A DNA stretch of 64,000 nt from Leisingera sp. NJS204 (GCF_004123675.1 NZ_CP035417.1:2285501-2349500), one strand, 5' to 3'; positions 8,777 to 18,093 are shown, numbered from the stretch's first letter. Translations and numbers: made by a program. Notes: generated from the letters alone by a model not told the origin.

Positions 8777-9445
8777 TCACGCCGCAGTGACCATGCCCGC
8801 CAATGCGCGGAACACTGCCGTGCCATCGGTGCCGCCGTGCCCTTCATCCGCGGCCCGTTCCGGGTGCGGCATCATGCCGAGCACGCGGCGGTTGTCCGAC
8901 AGGATACCGGCAATATCAGCAACCGAACCATTGGGGTTGTCTGCATAGGTGAAGGCCACCCGGTCCTGGTCCTGCAACGCCTTGACGGTCTCGGCATCGG
9001 CAAAATAATTGCCATCATGGTGGGCAATCGGCACCCCGATCACGTCGCCCGCATTGTACCCTTGGGTAAAGACGCTCTCAGACGTCGCCACCTTCAGGTC
9101 CACAGTGCGGCAGATGTATTTCAGACCTGCGTTGCGCAGCAGTGCGCCCGGCAGCACGCCGGTTTCGGTCAGAATCTGGAAACCGTTGCAGACGCCAATG
9201 GCATAGCCGCCTCGATCTGCGTGCGCGACCACGGCCTTGCAGATCGGCGATTGCGCCGCGATAGCACCGCAGCGCAGGTAGTCGCCGTAGGAGAAACCGC
9301 CAGGAACGCCAACGATATCGACACCTTCCGGCAGCGCGCTGTCCTTATGCCAGACCATCGACACGTCGAAACCAGCCTGCTCAAACGCTACCGCCAAATC
9401 GCGATCACAGTTTGAACCCGGGAAGACTACTACCGCCGCCTTCAT
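8777..9445 (-). CDS. purQ: Phosphoribosylformylglycinamidine synthase, glutaminase subunit PurQ
   Basis: This 222-residue class I glutamine amidotransferase supplies ammonia to PurL for conversion of FGAR to FGAM in purine synthesis. The nucleophile Cys86 lies in [10 protein letters not shown], and the N-terminal strand reads [16 protein letters not shown]. The His/Glu pair of the triad is in GMMPHPERA near the C-terminus. The start at 9445 overlaps the purS stop by one base (TGATG), showing translational coupling. The large subunit purL is not in this window. Confidence 0.95.
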   Translation of the reverse strand: MKAAVVVFPGSNCDRDLAVAFEQAGFDVSMVWHKDSALPEGVDIVGVPGGFSYGDYLRCGAIAAQSPICKAVVAHADRGGYAIGVCNGFQILTETGVLPGALLRNAGLKYICRTVDLKVATSESVFTQGYNAGDVIGVPIAHHDGNYFADAETVKALQDQDRVAFTYADNPNGSVADIAGILSDNRRVLGMMPHPERAADEGHGGTDGTAVFRALAGMVTAA

Positions 9446-9675
9446 CACTGCAGCTCGATGCTGTAGGATTCGATCACGGTGTTGGCCAGCAGCTTTTCGC
9501 ACATTGCGGTCACGTCAGCTTCGGTGGCGCCGTCTGTCAAATCCAGATCGATCACCTTGCCCTGCCGCACACCTTCAACCTTGTCAAAGCCCAGGGCCCC
9601 CAGCGCGTGGCGCACCGCCTCGCCCTGCGGATCCAGAACCCCGTTCTTCAGCATCACATGCACCCGTGCCTTCAT
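9445..9675 (-). CDS. purS: Phosphoribosylformylglycinamidine synthase subunit PurS
   Basis: This 76-residue protein bridges PurL and PurQ in the three-part FGAM synthase complex and helps channel ammonia. It begins [20 protein letters not shown] and contains [19 protein letters not shown], both typical of PurS. An in-frame ATG further upstream would add 12 residues not found in the family, so 9675 is chosen. It is directly coupled to purQ. Confidence 0.93.
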   Translation of the reverse strand: MKARVHVMLKNGVLDPQGEAVRHALGALGFDKVEGVRQGKVIDLDLTDGATEADVTAMCEKLLANTVIESYSIELQ

Positions 9676-9742
9676 CGCATCATCCCTCAGGTTTCGGTGG
9701 CAAAGCCCCATCCAGGCTTCATCTTTTAAAAATACTCAAAAT

Positions 9743-9764
9743 CCCGCCCTATCCGCAGGGCGGG
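9743..9764 (-). terminator. Rho-independent terminator of purC
   Basis: CCCGCCCT (9743-9750) and AGGGCGGG (9757-9764) form a perfect 8-bp stem. On the minus strand it is followed by ATTTTGAGTATTTTT. It begins 7 bp after the purC stop and separates purC from purS. Confidence 0.85.
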
Positions 9765-9770
9765 ACCGGC

Positions 9771-10532
9771 TTAGTTCACCAGCGTCGGTTTGCCCGGCGC
9801 CGGCGGGTTGTTCGGCATCACGCCCAGTCGGCGCGCCACTTCCGAATATGCATCGGTCAGACTGCCCAGGTCGCGGCGGAACACGTCCTTGTCCAGCTTC
9901 TGGCCGGTCTTCACGTCCCACAGGCGGCAGCTGTCCGGGCTGATCTCGTCCGCAATCACCAGACGCTGGAAATCGCCCTCATAAACGCGGCCGATCTCGA
10001 TCTTGAAGTCGACCAGACGGATGCCCACGGCCAGGAACACCCCGGACAGGAAGTCATTGACCCGCAGCGCCAGGCTCAGGATATCGTCCATGTCCTGCTG
10101 GCTGGCCCAGCCAAAGGCGGCGATGTGCTCTTCGGTGACCAGCGGATCGCCCAGACCGTCGTCCTTGTAGCAGTATTCCACAATCGGGCGCGGCAGCTGA
10201 GTGCCCTCGTCAATGCCCAGACGCTTGGAGATACTGCCGGCCGCATAGTTCCGCACGATCACTTCCAGCGGAATGATCTCGCAGCTGCGCACCAGCTGCT
10301 CGCGCATATTCAAACGCTTCAGAAAATGGGTCGGCACACCGATCTGACCCAAGCCCAGCATGAAAAACTCGCTCAGGATGTTGTTCAGAACGCCCTTGCC
10401 CTCGATCACGTCGTGCTTTTCAGCATTGAAGGCGGTGGCGTCGTCTTTGAAATACTGCACGATGGTTCCCGGCTCGGGGCCTTCATACAGTGTTTTGGCC
10501 TTGCCTTCGTAGATTTTCTTGCGACGCGCCAT
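9771..10532 (-). CDS. purC: Phosphoribosylaminoimidazole-succinocarboxamide synthase (SAICAR synthetase)
   Basis: This 253-residue enzyme joins aspartate to CAIR with ATP to give SAICAR, a late step of purine synthesis. Family signatures are the N-terminal nucleotide-binding part [18 protein letters not shown], the central SAICAR motif [19 protein letters not shown], and [10 protein letters not shown] near residue 172. Length matches the family (~235-255). It is followed by its own terminator, so purC and purSQ are adjacent but appear to be separate transcripts. Confidence 0.95.
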   Translation of the reverse strand: MARRKKIYEGKAKTLYEGPEPGTIVQYFKDDATAFNAEKHDVIEGKGVLNNILSEFFMLGLGQIGVPTHFLKRLNMREQLVRSCEIIPLEVIVRNYAAGSISKRLGIDEGTQLPRPIVEYCYKDDGLGDPLVTEEHIAAFGWASQQDMDDILSLALRVNDFLSGVFLAVGIRLVDFKIEIGRVYEGDFQRLVIADEISPDSCRLWDVKTGQKLDKDVFRRDLGSLTDAYSEVARRLGVMPNNPPAPGKPTLVN

Positions 10533-10792
10533 TGGGAGCCTTTCGGGTCAATGCCGGGAATCCGGCCCTGCGATGTGCCGCCCTCATAGTGCAAGGGGGC
10601 CTCAGCCGCAAGCTTGCTGCATGGGATCGCGCCCCTGCAGATGCAGCCCCCGTAAGCGGCAGCCGCCGCCCGGTGCAGCCCGCCCGCCTTGCAGCAGGCA
10701 CAAAGGCTTTATCAAGAACAGTTTTTTCTTGCCCTCTGCAGGGATCATGCTCCTATCATTAGACAGGTGCAATCGGTTAATGAGGATCAGTC

Positions 10793-11110
10793 ATGACTAC
10801 ATTTGACGAACGCGAACAGGCGTTTGAGGCCAAATTCGCGCATGATGAGGAAATGCAGTTCAAAGCCCGCGCGCGGCGCAACAAGCTGGTCGGCCTTTGG
10901 GCGGCAGAGCTGCTGGGGAAAAGCGGCTCATCTGCCGCCGATTACGCCCAGTCCGTCGTTGCTGCCGATCTTGAGGAAGCCGGCCATGAGGATGTCGTGC
11001 GCAAGCTGTCAGGCGACCTCGGCTCTCAGGCAAGCGAAACACAGATCCGCAGCAAACTGCAGGAACTGATGCCGCAGGCGCAGGAAGAAATTCTGAACGA
11101 AGCCGGCTGA
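10793..11110 (+). CDS. F1-ATPase inhibitor, zeta subunit (DUF1476 family)
   Basis: This 105-residue helical protein belongs to DUF1476, shown in Paracoccus denitrificans to be the zeta subunit that inhibits ATP hydrolysis by the F1-ATPase. The N-terminal inhibitory region TTFDEREQAFEAKFAHDEEM and the following KARARRNKLVGLWAAELLG are characteristic. GAGGA lies 8 bases before the ATG. It is a single gene, not next to the atp operon, as is usual in Rhodobacteraceae. The ~260 bp upstream, shared with the divergent purC, should hold its promoter. Confidence 0.9.
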   Translation: MTTFDEREQAFEAKFAHDEEMQFKARARRNKLVGLWAAELLGKSGSSAADYAQSVVAADLEEAGHEDVVRKLSGDLGSQASETQIRSKLQELMPQAQEEILNEAG

Positions 11111-11338
11111 TCATCCAGCCGGACCGCCAAACCAGCCCGGCGTCTTCCGCCGCTTCCCGGCACGGTGCCCGCCGGCAGCGTTGCCATGCGGCTGCCGCAA
11201 CAACCTGCCTGCCTTACCTATCCAATGATGGAAAGGCCGCTACGGCAATCAGCACAGTTTTAGCGGTTAACTGATCTGCAAACAGCACCCGGTACACTGG
11301 CAGCAAAGGGCCTTTTACGCTGCCTTTCAAGGATTGCC

Positions 11339-13228
11339 ATGCTGTTATCAAAATCCACCGCCCCCAGGCCGGTTGTGCGGCTTATCCGGCTGACCGTTCC
11401 TTTTCTGGTCATGGGGGGCTGTCTTTGGCTGCTGCAAACACAGACCGAATTGCCGCCGATGCGGGAACTTGGCGCCATCCTGGGCAGTCTGCCCGCCTGG
11501 AAATGGGCTGCTGCTGTATTGGCCACCGGCCTCAGCTTTTGGGCGCTGGGGCGTTATGATTCCGTGGCCCACCGCCATCTTGGCACCGGCATGGATGGTC
11601 CCGCAGCGCGGCGCGCAGGCATGGCTGCCATCGCTTTTTCGCAGACCGCCGGGTTCGGCCTGATCACCGGCAGCTATGCCCGCTGGCGCCTGCTGCCCGG
11701 CCTGTCCCCGCTGCAGGCGGGCCAACTGACAGCATTGGTGGCCGTCACATTTTTGGCAGCACTTTCGGTAATCTGCGGTGCCGCGCTGATCCTGGCGCCG
11801 CCGTCGCCGGGCCTGGCCTGGGCTGGCAGTGTGATCCTGGCTGCCGCCGCTTGCGTTTCGGTCTTCAGCTTTCTGCATCCGCAAACACCGCTGTTCCGGC
11901 TGAGGCTGCGCTGGCCCTCCTTGACCGCGATGACCGCTTTGGGGTTCTGGGCGACCGCCGATGTCGCCGCCGCCGGCACCGCGTTATGGCTGCTGCTGCC
12001 GGGTGGAATTGATACATCCTGGGCGCAGCTCCTTACGGCCTATGCGATTGCGCTGGGGTTTGCAGTTGTGTCTTCGGCACCCGGCGGGGCCGGCCCGTTT
12101 GAACTGACTCTCTGCGCGCTGCTGCCTGCGGTCCCCGACCACAGTCTGATCGCCGGGCTGCTGGCCTTCCGTTTGGTCTATTATGCAGTGCCGGCGGTTC
12201 TGGCCGCCTTGCTGATGGTCTTTCCCGGACTGCTGCCGGCAAGGGTTCCAGCCGCCGGCGATACAGACCTGCTGGGCAGCCGCAGCCTGCCGCCAGCCGC
12301 CCTGTCCGGCAGCCGGGCATGCTCTGAAACCGGAATTATCCGGCAGAACGGCGGCCATGTGCAAGCGTTCGGCCTTAACCAGATTGCGCTGCTGGACAGC
12401 CCGCAGGCATCGATTGCGCTGTTTGACCCCCTGTCGGGCCTTGCAGCCGAGACCTTTGCTCCGCTGGCCCGCCACGCCCAAACCCGCAACGCCGCCGCCT
12501 GCTATTACAAATGCAGCGGACGCAGTGCGCTGCATGCCCGCAAGTCCGGCTGGCGCGTCCTGCGGATCGCCGAGGACGCGGTATTGAACCCGCTTAAGTT
12601 CTCCGAGGGCGGTTCCTCCCGCCGCCAGTTGCGCCGCAAACTGCGTCATGCCGAGAAAGCAGGCATTGAGGTCTGCCGCGCCGCGGCCCGTCTGCCCTTT
12701 GATCAGATGCGGGACGCCGACGCAGCCTGGCAATCGGCCCATGGCACCGCCTATGGCACCACGATGGGACGGTTTGAACCCGGCTATCTGGCCGCCCAGG
12801 AGGTGATCCTGGCGTTCCGGGACGGACAGCTGATCGGCTTTGCCAGCTTTCACACATCCGCCCGCGAATGGTGCCTGGATCTGATCCGGATGCGCCCTGA
12901 TGTTCCGGACGGGACCGGCCATGCGCTGGTGCGGGCCGGCATAGCTGCCGCTGCAGCCGAAGAAATCCCGCGCTTGTCGCTGGCAGCCGTGCCCGGCCAC
13001 CGCCTGGCCAAGGGCGTGGACCGGGGCCTGCGCCGGTTCAAGGCCTGCTTTGCACCAAGGTGGGAGCCGCGCTATATCGCAGCCCCCAGCTGGCTGCAAA
13101 TGGCGCTTTGCATTGGGGAGCTGCTGCGCCTGGTGCACCGCCCGCCCGCCGTGCAGCCCGCAGCCGCCGTAGCGCCCGCTCATAATGAAGATGAAGAAAA
13201 TGAAATTGCCCTTGCCCGCCCGGCATGA
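11339..13228 (+). CDS. MprF-like lysylphosphatidylglycerol synthetase/flippase, short form
   Basis: This 629-residue membrane protein has about eight N-terminal hydrophobic segments (~15-310), resembling the flippase part of MprF, including SAPGGAGPFELTLCALLP. It is followed by a soluble C-terminal part (~340-615) resembling the DUF2156 phosphatidylglycerol lysyltransferase domain with two GNAT-like folds. Features include ACYYKCSGRSALHARKSGW and the basic RRQLRRKLRHAEKAG. Classical MprF proteins are ~840-870 residues with 12-14 helices, so this one lacks several. The family modifies membrane lipid charge for resistance to cationic peptides or acid; the aminoacyl donor here is unknown. AAGGA lies 6 bases before the ATG. 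Confidence 0.75.
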   Translation: MLLSKSTAPRPVVRLIRLTVPFLVMGGCLWLLQTQTELPPMRELGAILGSLPAWKWAAAVLATGLSFWALGRYDSVAHRHLGTGMDGPAARRAGMAAIAFSQTAGFGLITGSYARWRLLPGLSPLQAGQLTALVAVTFLAALSVICGAALILAPPSPGLAWAGSVILAAAACVSVFSFLHPQTPLFRLRLRWPSLTAMTALGFWATADVAAAGTALWLLLPGGIDTSWAQLLTAYAIALGFAVVSSAPGGAGPFELTLCALLPAVPDHSLIAGLLAFRLVYYAVPAVLAALLMVFPGLLPARVPAAGDTDLLGSRSLPPAALSGSRACSETGIIRQNGGHVQAFGLNQIALLDSPQASIALFDPLSGLAAETFAPLARHAQTRNAAACYYKCSGRSALHARKSGWRVLRIAEDAVLNPLKFSEGGSSRRQLRRKLRHAEKAGIEVCRAAARLPFDQMRDADAAWQSAHGTAYGTTMGRFEPGYLAAQEVILAFRDGQLIGFASFHTSAREWCLDLIRMRPDVPDGTGHALVRAGIAAAAAEEIPRLSLAAVPGHRLAKGVDRGLRRFKACFAPRWEPRYIAAPSWLQMALCIGELLRLVHRPPAVQPAAAVAPAHNEDEENEIALARPA

Positions 13229-13286
13229 GACAGGGGACACAGACCGATTTGCCGCCCTGCCCGCCCGGACGGCCTGCTGACACGGG

Positions 13287-14315
13287 ATGAAACCGATGAC
13301 AAACACTTTCAAACAGCTGCTGGAAACCAAAGACGCCCTGCTGGCGGATGGTGCAACCGGCACCAATCTGTTCGCCATGGGTCTGCAGCCCGGCGATGCG
13401 CCGGAATTGTGGAACGTGGACGAACCGCAGAAAATTCTGGCACTGTACAAGGGCTCGGTCGATGCGGGCAGCGACCTGTTCCTGACCAACAGCTTCGGCG
13501 GCACCGCCGCGCGGCTGAAACTGCATGACGCTCAAAACCGCGTGCGCGAGTTGAACCGCATTGCGGCCGAACTGGGCCGCGAGGTGGCAGACAAGGCGGA
13601 ACGCAAGATCGCCGTGGCCGGTTCCGTCGGCCCGACCGGAGAAATCTTTGAGCCTATCGGTGACATGTCCCATGCTCTGGCGGTTGAAATGTTCCATGAA
13701 CAGGCCGATGCCCTGAAGGAGGGCGGCGCCGACGTTTTGTGGCTGGAAACCATTTCTGCACCGGAAGAATTCCGAGCCGCGGCTGAGGCCTTCAAGCTGG
13801 CAGACATGCCCTGGTGCGGCACCATGAGCTTTGATACCGCAGGGCGGACCATGATGGGTGTGACCTCAGCGGATCTCGCCCAGCTGGTGGAAGAATTCGA
13901 CAATGCACCGCTGGCTTTTGGCGCCAATTGCGGCACCGGTGCGTCGGACATCCTGCGCACTGTGCTTGGCTTTGCGGCGCAGGGCACGGAACGCCCGATC
14001 ATCTCCAAGGGCAATGCCGGAATTCCGAAATATGTCGACGGCCACATCCATTACGACGGCACGCCCGAGCTGATGGGGGAATACGCAGTGATGGCCCGCG
14101 ACTCGGGTGCCAGGATCATTGGCGGCTGCTGCGGCACCATGCCGGATCATCTGCGCGCAATGCGCGACGCCCTGGACAGCCGCCCGCGCGGCGACCGCCC
14201 GGCTCTTGAGAAAATCGTCGAAGTGCTTGGCCCTTTCACCTCCGACAGCGACGGCACCGGTGAAGACGCAAACGCAGGCGGTGAGCGCCGCTCGCGCCGC
14301 CGCCGCCGCGCCTGA
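13287..14315 (+). CDS. bmt: Homocysteine S-methyltransferase (betaine-homocysteine/MetH-N type)
   Basis: This 342-residue TIM-barrel enzyme corresponds to the homocysteine-binding module of MetH or to BHMT. The Zn-binding cysteines are present: Cys215 in GANCGTGAS and Cys281-Cys282 in IIGGCCGTMPDH. The N-terminal LLADGATGTNLF and GSVGPTGEIFEP motifs are typical. The C-terminus ends in a basic Arg tail. It lies ~1.9 kb from a corrinoid protein gene (16211), which suggests that it takes a methyl group from the corrinoid protein rather than acting only as a betaine enzyme. A second in-frame ATG at 13296 is an alternative start. Confidence 0.85.
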   Translation: MKPMTNTFKQLLETKDALLADGATGTNLFAMGLQPGDAPELWNVDEPQKILALYKGSVDAGSDLFLTNSFGGTAARLKLHDAQNRVRELNRIAAELGREVADKAERKIAVAGSVGPTGEIFEPIGDMSHALAVEMFHEQADALKEGGADVLWLETISAPEEFRAAAEAFKLADMPWCGTMSFDTAGRTMMGVTSADLAQLVEEFDNAPLAFGANCGTGASDILRTVLGFAAQGTERPIISKGNAGIPKYVDGHIHYDGTPELMGEYAVMARDSGARIIGGCCGTMPDHLRAMRDALDSRPRGDRPALEKIVEVLGPFTSDSDGTGEDANAGGERRSRRRRRA

Positions 14316-14375
14316 TCTGCCGGGCCACCGCAACCGTGGACTTTCGGGCGGCCAGTGGAAGCACCGGAATGCAAA

Positions 14376-14410
14376 TTAAGGGCGCCGCAATTGCCTTGCG
14401 GCGCCCTTAA
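14376..14410 (+). terminator. Perfect 15-bp hairpin after bmt
   Basis: TTAAGGGCGCCGCAA (14376-14390) and TTGCGGCGCCCTTAA (14396-14410) form a perfect stem with a 5-nt loop, 60 bp after the bmt stop. The U-run is short, but stem strength and position fit a terminator. It could also serve the acylphosphatase gene coming from the other side. Confidence 0.7.
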
Positions 14411-14557
14411 TTATGGCTCAGCCTGTTTTTTTGCCTCCAATGTGCCTTGCAAACCGTCAGGCCGGCCTGGCGATGCGCGCGTATTATTTGCGCGAACGCC
14501 CGTATCACTTTCGCCGCTAGCCCCGGCAAATGACGCCAGCCGATTGTTCACGCCGAC

Positions 14558-14836
14558 CTAGCGGACGATTGTAAAGCCGCTCACTTCAGGGTCGGGAACT
14601 GTCCGTTCAGTCAGCACATCCTTCACCGCGGCGGCGCCAGGCCCGTGGCCCATCCGGCGCACCATATCAGCGACGCCGGCGGCCGGGCCCATCAGCAACG
14701 CCCGCACCGAGCCGTCCGGCTCATTCCGGATCCAGCCGGACAGGCCGTGGCGCAACGCCTCTGCCCTGGCCCAGGTGCGGAACGCCACACCCTGCACGCG
14801 GCCGGTGACACGTGCCTTCACTGCGACAGCAGTCAT
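14558..14836 (-). CDS. acyP: Acylphosphatase
   Basis: This 92-residue enzyme hydrolyses carboxyl-phosphate bonds such as acetyl phosphate. The phosphate-binding loop RVTGRVQGVAFRTWARAEA with the catalytic Arg, and GWIRNEPDGSV with the catalytic Asn, are both intact. AAGGAAGG precedes the ATG at 14836 by 6 bases, which decides this start over an upstream in-frame ATG. It is a single gene on the minus strand between bmt and the radical SAM gene. Confidence 0.9.
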   Translation of the reverse strand: MTAVAVKARVTGRVQGVAFRTWARAEALRHGLSGWIRNEPDGSVRALLMGPAAGVADMVRRMGHGPGAAAVKDVLTERTVPDPEVSGFTIVR

Positions 14837-14908
14837 AGCACACCTTCCTTTCAATCATGAATGATCACAGCCTAGCACAAAAAGCCGCTCCGCAGGATCA
14901 AGGGCGGA

Positions 14909-15988
14909 TCAAAACAACGCCAGCTGGTCGCCCGGCTGCGGCGGCCTGGCAAACAGATCGCATCGCAGATCCGGTGTTCGCTCCTTCAGCCCGAGCCGCC
15001 GGCAGGCTGCCTTAAACCGCTGCGCAATCATTTCGGCATAACGCCCCTCGCCGCGCATCCTGTGGCCCCAGCGCGGGTCATAGTCGCGCCCGCCATGCAT
15101 TTCCCGCAACCGCGCCATCACCTTGGCCGCTCGGCCAGGCTCGTGCTTGCCCAGCCATTCCTGCCACAAACCCGACACCTCCCGCGGCAGCCGCAGCATG
15201 ATCCAGCTGGCGGCATCCGCACCCGCCTCCGCCCCGGCTGCCAGCAGCGCCTCCAGCTCATGATCGGTCAGCCCCGGCACAACAGGGGAGGTCATCACCC
15301 GCACCGGCACACCCGCCTGCGTCAGCCGCCGGATCGCGGCCAGCCGCCGGGCCGGCAAAGGGGCCCGCGGCTCCATCCGGCGGGACAGTTCCGGGTCCAG
15401 CGTGGTAACGGAAACCCCCACCCGCACCAGACCTTTGGCTGCCATCGGCGCCAGGATATCCAGGTCCCGTTCCACCATCGCACCCTTGGTGACGATCGCC
15501 ACAGGATGATTGAAATCCCGCAAAACCGCCAAGCAGCTGCGAGTGATACGATGGTCCCGCTCGCACGGCTGGTACGGGTCGGTGTTGGTGCCTAGCGCCA
15601 GCACGGCCGTCTTGTAACGCGGCGCCGACAGTTCGTTGCGCAGCACCGCGGCCGCATTGGGGCGTGCGACCAGCCGTGTCTCAAAGTCCAAACCCGGTGA
15701 CAGGCCAAGATAAGCATGGCTGGGCCGTGCAAAGCAGTAGATGCAGCCATGCTCGCATCCCCGGTAAGGGTTGATGGACCGGTCAAACGGCAGATCCGGC
15801 GACCGGTTGTAACTGATCAGCGACCGTGCCGTTTCTTGCCGCACTTCGGTGGGAATCACTTCCGCTTCCGGCTCCTGAAACCAGCCGTCATCCGCTTGGC
15901 TGCGGTCCAAATCGAACCGTCCTGCCGCATTGCTGAGACTGGCGCGCCCTTTGCGGCGTGTGGCATGCTGGGTGTTTTCCTGCGGCAT
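14909..15988 (-). CDS. PA0069-family radical SAM protein
   Basis: This 359-residue radical SAM enzyme is distantly related to spore photoproduct lyase. The cluster motif is RGCEHGCIYCFARPSH, with cysteines spaced C-x3-C-x2-C. Further conserved parts are LALGTNTDPYQPCERD and VTTLDPELSRRMEPRAP. The C-terminus ends GDQLALF, a tail shared by members of this family. The substrate is unknown. Its position between bmt and the corrinoid protein gene is noted, but it is on the opposite strand and no functional link is shown. Confidence 0.85.
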   Translation of the reverse strand: MPQENTQHATRRKGRASLSNAAGRFDLDRSQADDGWFQEPEAEVIPTEVRQETARSLISYNRSPDLPFDRSINPYRGCEHGCIYCFARPSHAYLGLSPGLDFETRLVARPNAAAVLRNELSAPRYKTAVLALGTNTDPYQPCERDHRITRSCLAVLRDFNHPVAIVTKGAMVERDLDILAPMAAKGLVRVGVSVTTLDPELSRRMEPRAPLPARRLAAIRRLTQAGVPVRVMTSPVVPGLTDHELEALLAAGAEAGADAASWIMLRLPREVSGLWQEWLGKHEPGRAAKVMARLREMHGGRDYDPRWGHRMRGEGRYAEMIAQRFKAACRRLGLKERTPDLRCDLFARPPQPGDQLALF

Positions 15989-16210
15989 GGACGCAACGTA
16001 ACCACCCGGTTAGAACAAATAAAGAACAAATGGGCAATTTCGAAGATTTCCATGTGAAATCTTCATTATTCTTGCGCCGAAATTGTCTCTATACGTCGGT
16101 TAGAAACGCGGCAATGTCGCAAATAATGCAGTTCACCGGCTGTATTCTGTCACAAAAGCCTCAGAAACAGGCCAACACCGGGGACTCCCCCGTCAGCAAG
16201 GATTAGGCGC

Positions 16211-16909
16211 ATGTCGGACGAAGAAGACATCATCCTCTCGGAACTCGATGACGAGGAACTTGTTCAGCAGATGTTTGACGACCTCTATGACGGTCTCAAA
16301 GAGGAAATCGAAGAAGGCGTTGGCATTCTTCTCTCGCGCGACTGGGCGCCGTATGATGTTCTGACCAAGGCCCTGGTGGGCGGCATGACCATCGTTGGCG
16401 CCGACTTCCGCGACGGCATCCTGTTCGTGCCCGAGGTTCTGCTGGCCGCCAACGCGATGAAGGGCGGCATGGCCATCCTGAAACCGCTGCTGGCTGCAAC
16501 CGGCGCACCGCAGGTCGGCTCAATGGTAATCGGCACCGTCAAAGGCGACATCCACGACATCGGCAAAAACCTGGTTTCGATGATGATGGAAGGCGCAGGC
16601 TTTGAAGTTGTCGATCTGGGTATCAACAACCCGGTTGAAAACTATCTGGAAGCCCTGGGCGAGCATAAGCCGGACATCCTTGGCATGTCGGCTCTGCTGA
16701 CCACCACCATGCCCTACATGAAAGTCGTTATCGACACCATGGTCGAGCAAGGCCTGCGTGATGACTACATCGTGCTGGTTGGCGGCGCGCCGCTGAACGA
16801 AGAGTTCGGCAAGGCCATCGGCGCCGATGGCTATTGCCGTGACGCCGCCGTGGCTGTGGAAATGGCCAAGGATATGGTGGCGCGCAAGCACAACTCGATG
16901 AGCGCCTGA
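16211..16909 (+). CDS. Corrinoid (B12-binding) methyl-carrier protein
   Basis: This 232-residue protein resembles the cobalamin module of MetH and MtbC/MttC-type corrinoid proteins. The N-terminal helical cap (~20-95) includes the LVGGMTIVGADF region. The Rossmann-like B12 domain carries the lower-ligand motif GDIHDIGKN with Asp113, His115 and Gly118. MSALLTTTMPYM and VGGAPLNEEF complete the corrinoid-binding pocket. It is a stand-alone protein, so methyl transfer must involve separate partners: bmt nearby as acceptor enzyme and a methyl-THF enzyme elsewhere. AAGGA precedes the ATG. The DUF1638 gene starts one base after its stop. Confidence 0.9.
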   Translation: MSDEEDIILSELDDEELVQQMFDDLYDGLKEEIEEGVGILLSRDWAPYDVLTKALVGGMTIVGADFRDGILFVPEVLLAANAMKGGMAILKPLLAATGAPQVGSMVIGTVKGDIHDIGKNLVSMMMEGAGFEVVDLGINNPVENYLEALGEHKPDILGMSALLTTTMPYMKVVIDTMVEQGLRDDYIVLVGGAPLNEEFGKAIGADGYCRDAAVAVEMAKDMVARKHNSMSA

Positions 16910-16910
16910 T

Positions 16911-17621
16911 TTGGCACGCAAAGGACGCGCAGCCCGCTTGACCGAGCGGGCTGCCTTCCGCCCGCCGACAGGGCGGACACTTGAGGAAAGCTCCCTCACC
17001 GAACAGGGCCTGGCTGCCCCTGAAAAGAAGACCGGCCGTATCCTGCTGATTGCCTGCGGCGCCCTTGCGCGCGAGATCCTTGCCATTAAGGACGCAAACG
17101 GCATGGATCACATCGACCTCACTTGCCTGCCCGCAAAACTGCACCTTTACCCGGAGCAGATTGTCGATGCCGTGGACGGCGCCGTAGCCAAACACTCAGC
17201 CGTTTATGACAAGATCTTCGTGGTCTATGCTGATTGCGGAACCGGCGGTGCGCTGGAACGCAAATGCGCAGAGCTGGGCGTTGAAATGGTGGCAGGCCCG
17301 CATTGCTATTCCTTTTTTGAGGGCAATGAGGCCTTCGCCGCCCATGCGGATGCAGGCGAGATCACTGCCTTTTACTTGACCGATTTCCTGGTCAAGCAGT
17401 TCGACGCCTTTATCTGGCGCCCAATGGGCATAGACAAGAACCCCGAACTCAGGGACATGGTGTTCGGCAATTACACCAAACTGGTCTATCAGTCGCAGAT
17501 CAGCGACCCCAAGCTGGTGGAAAAGGCGCGCGAATGCGCGGACCGCATGGGTCTGGAATTCGAACACCGCCACACCGGCTATGGCGATCTGGAAACCACC
17601 CTTTCAGGCTGGGCAGGCTAG
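16911..17621 (+). CDS. DUF1638 protein, partner of the corrinoid protein
   Basis: This 236-residue protein starts at a TTG one base after the corrinoid gene stop, so the two are translationally coupled. The core (~40-230) matches DUF1638: LLIACGALAREILAI, VVYADCGTGGALERKC, and VEMVAGPHCYSFFEG, with several conserved Cys and His residues. DUF1638 genes are often found beside corrinoid methyltransferase genes; their role is not established, and redox or corrinoid-loading help is only a guess. The first ~35 residues are Arg/Thr-rich and probably unstructured; the exact start is uncertain. Confidence 0.82.
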   Translation: MARKGRAARLTERAAFRPPTGRTLEESSLTEQGLAAPEKKTGRILLIACGALAREILAIKDANGMDHIDLTCLPAKLHLYPEQIVDAVDGAVAKHSAVYDKIFVVYADCGTGGALERKCAELGVEMVAGPHCYSFFEGNEAFAAHADAGEITAFYLTDFLVKQFDAFIWRPMGIDKNPELRDMVFGNYTKLVYQSQISDPKLVEKARECADRMGLEFEHRHTGYGDLETTLSGWAG

Positions 17622-17682
17622 ACTTTCATCTTTTCTAAAATACTCCGGGGAGCGCGAGGGGCCGGCCCCTCGCCCTGCTGCC

Positions 17683-18093
17683 TCAGGCCTGGGCCATCGC
17701 GGTTTCGCGGATCCGCTCGATCATCGACCGCAGCCCGTTTGAGCGTTGCGAAGACAAATGTTCGTTCAGCCCCAGCCGTCCCAGCTCAGCCTTGGCATCC
17801 ACGGCCACCACGTCCTTATGCCCCAGACCATTGTACAGGCAGCGCAGCACCGCAATCAGACCGCGCACAATCATCGCGTCGCTGTCGCCGTCGAACCGGA
17901 ACTCTCCGCCGTCGATCGTGGCATGCAGCCAGACCTGGCTGGCACAGCCGTCGACCTTGGTTGCCGGCACTTTCAGCGCGTCGTCCAGCGGCTGCATCGC
18001 CTTGCCCAGATCAATGACATGGCGGTAGCGGTCCTCCCAGTCCTCCATGAACTCAAAGTCTTCCACGATCTCTTCAAAGGCGGCAGTGGCCAT
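17683..18093 (-). CDS. sufE: SufE-family Fe-S cluster sulfur acceptor
   Basis: This 136-residue protein accepts persulfide sulfur from the cysteine desulfurase SufS and stimulates it during Fe-S cluster assembly. The acceptor Cys50 lies in KVDGCASQVWL, and the N-terminal EDFEFMEDWEDRYRHVIDLG is typical of SufE. Length is normal. It stands alone; the suf operon is not in this window. Confidence 0.92.
   Translation of the reverse strand: MATAAFEEIVEDFEFMEDWEDRYRHVIDLGKAMQPLDDALKVPATKVDGCASQVWLHATIDGGEFRFDGDSDAMIVRGLIAVLRCLYNGLGHKDVVAVDAKAELGRLGLNEHLSSQRSNGLRSMIERIRETAMAQA

Noticed and set aside
7361-9415. A 684-codon plus-strand open frame across dctB and purQ
   Set aside because: Antisense shadow produced by GC-rich third positions of real minus-strand genes.
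13229-16210. Possible SAM, SAH or cobalamin riboswitch upstream of bmt or the corrinoid gene
   Set aside because: The leaders are short, and I could not find the conserved core elements of these riboswitches.
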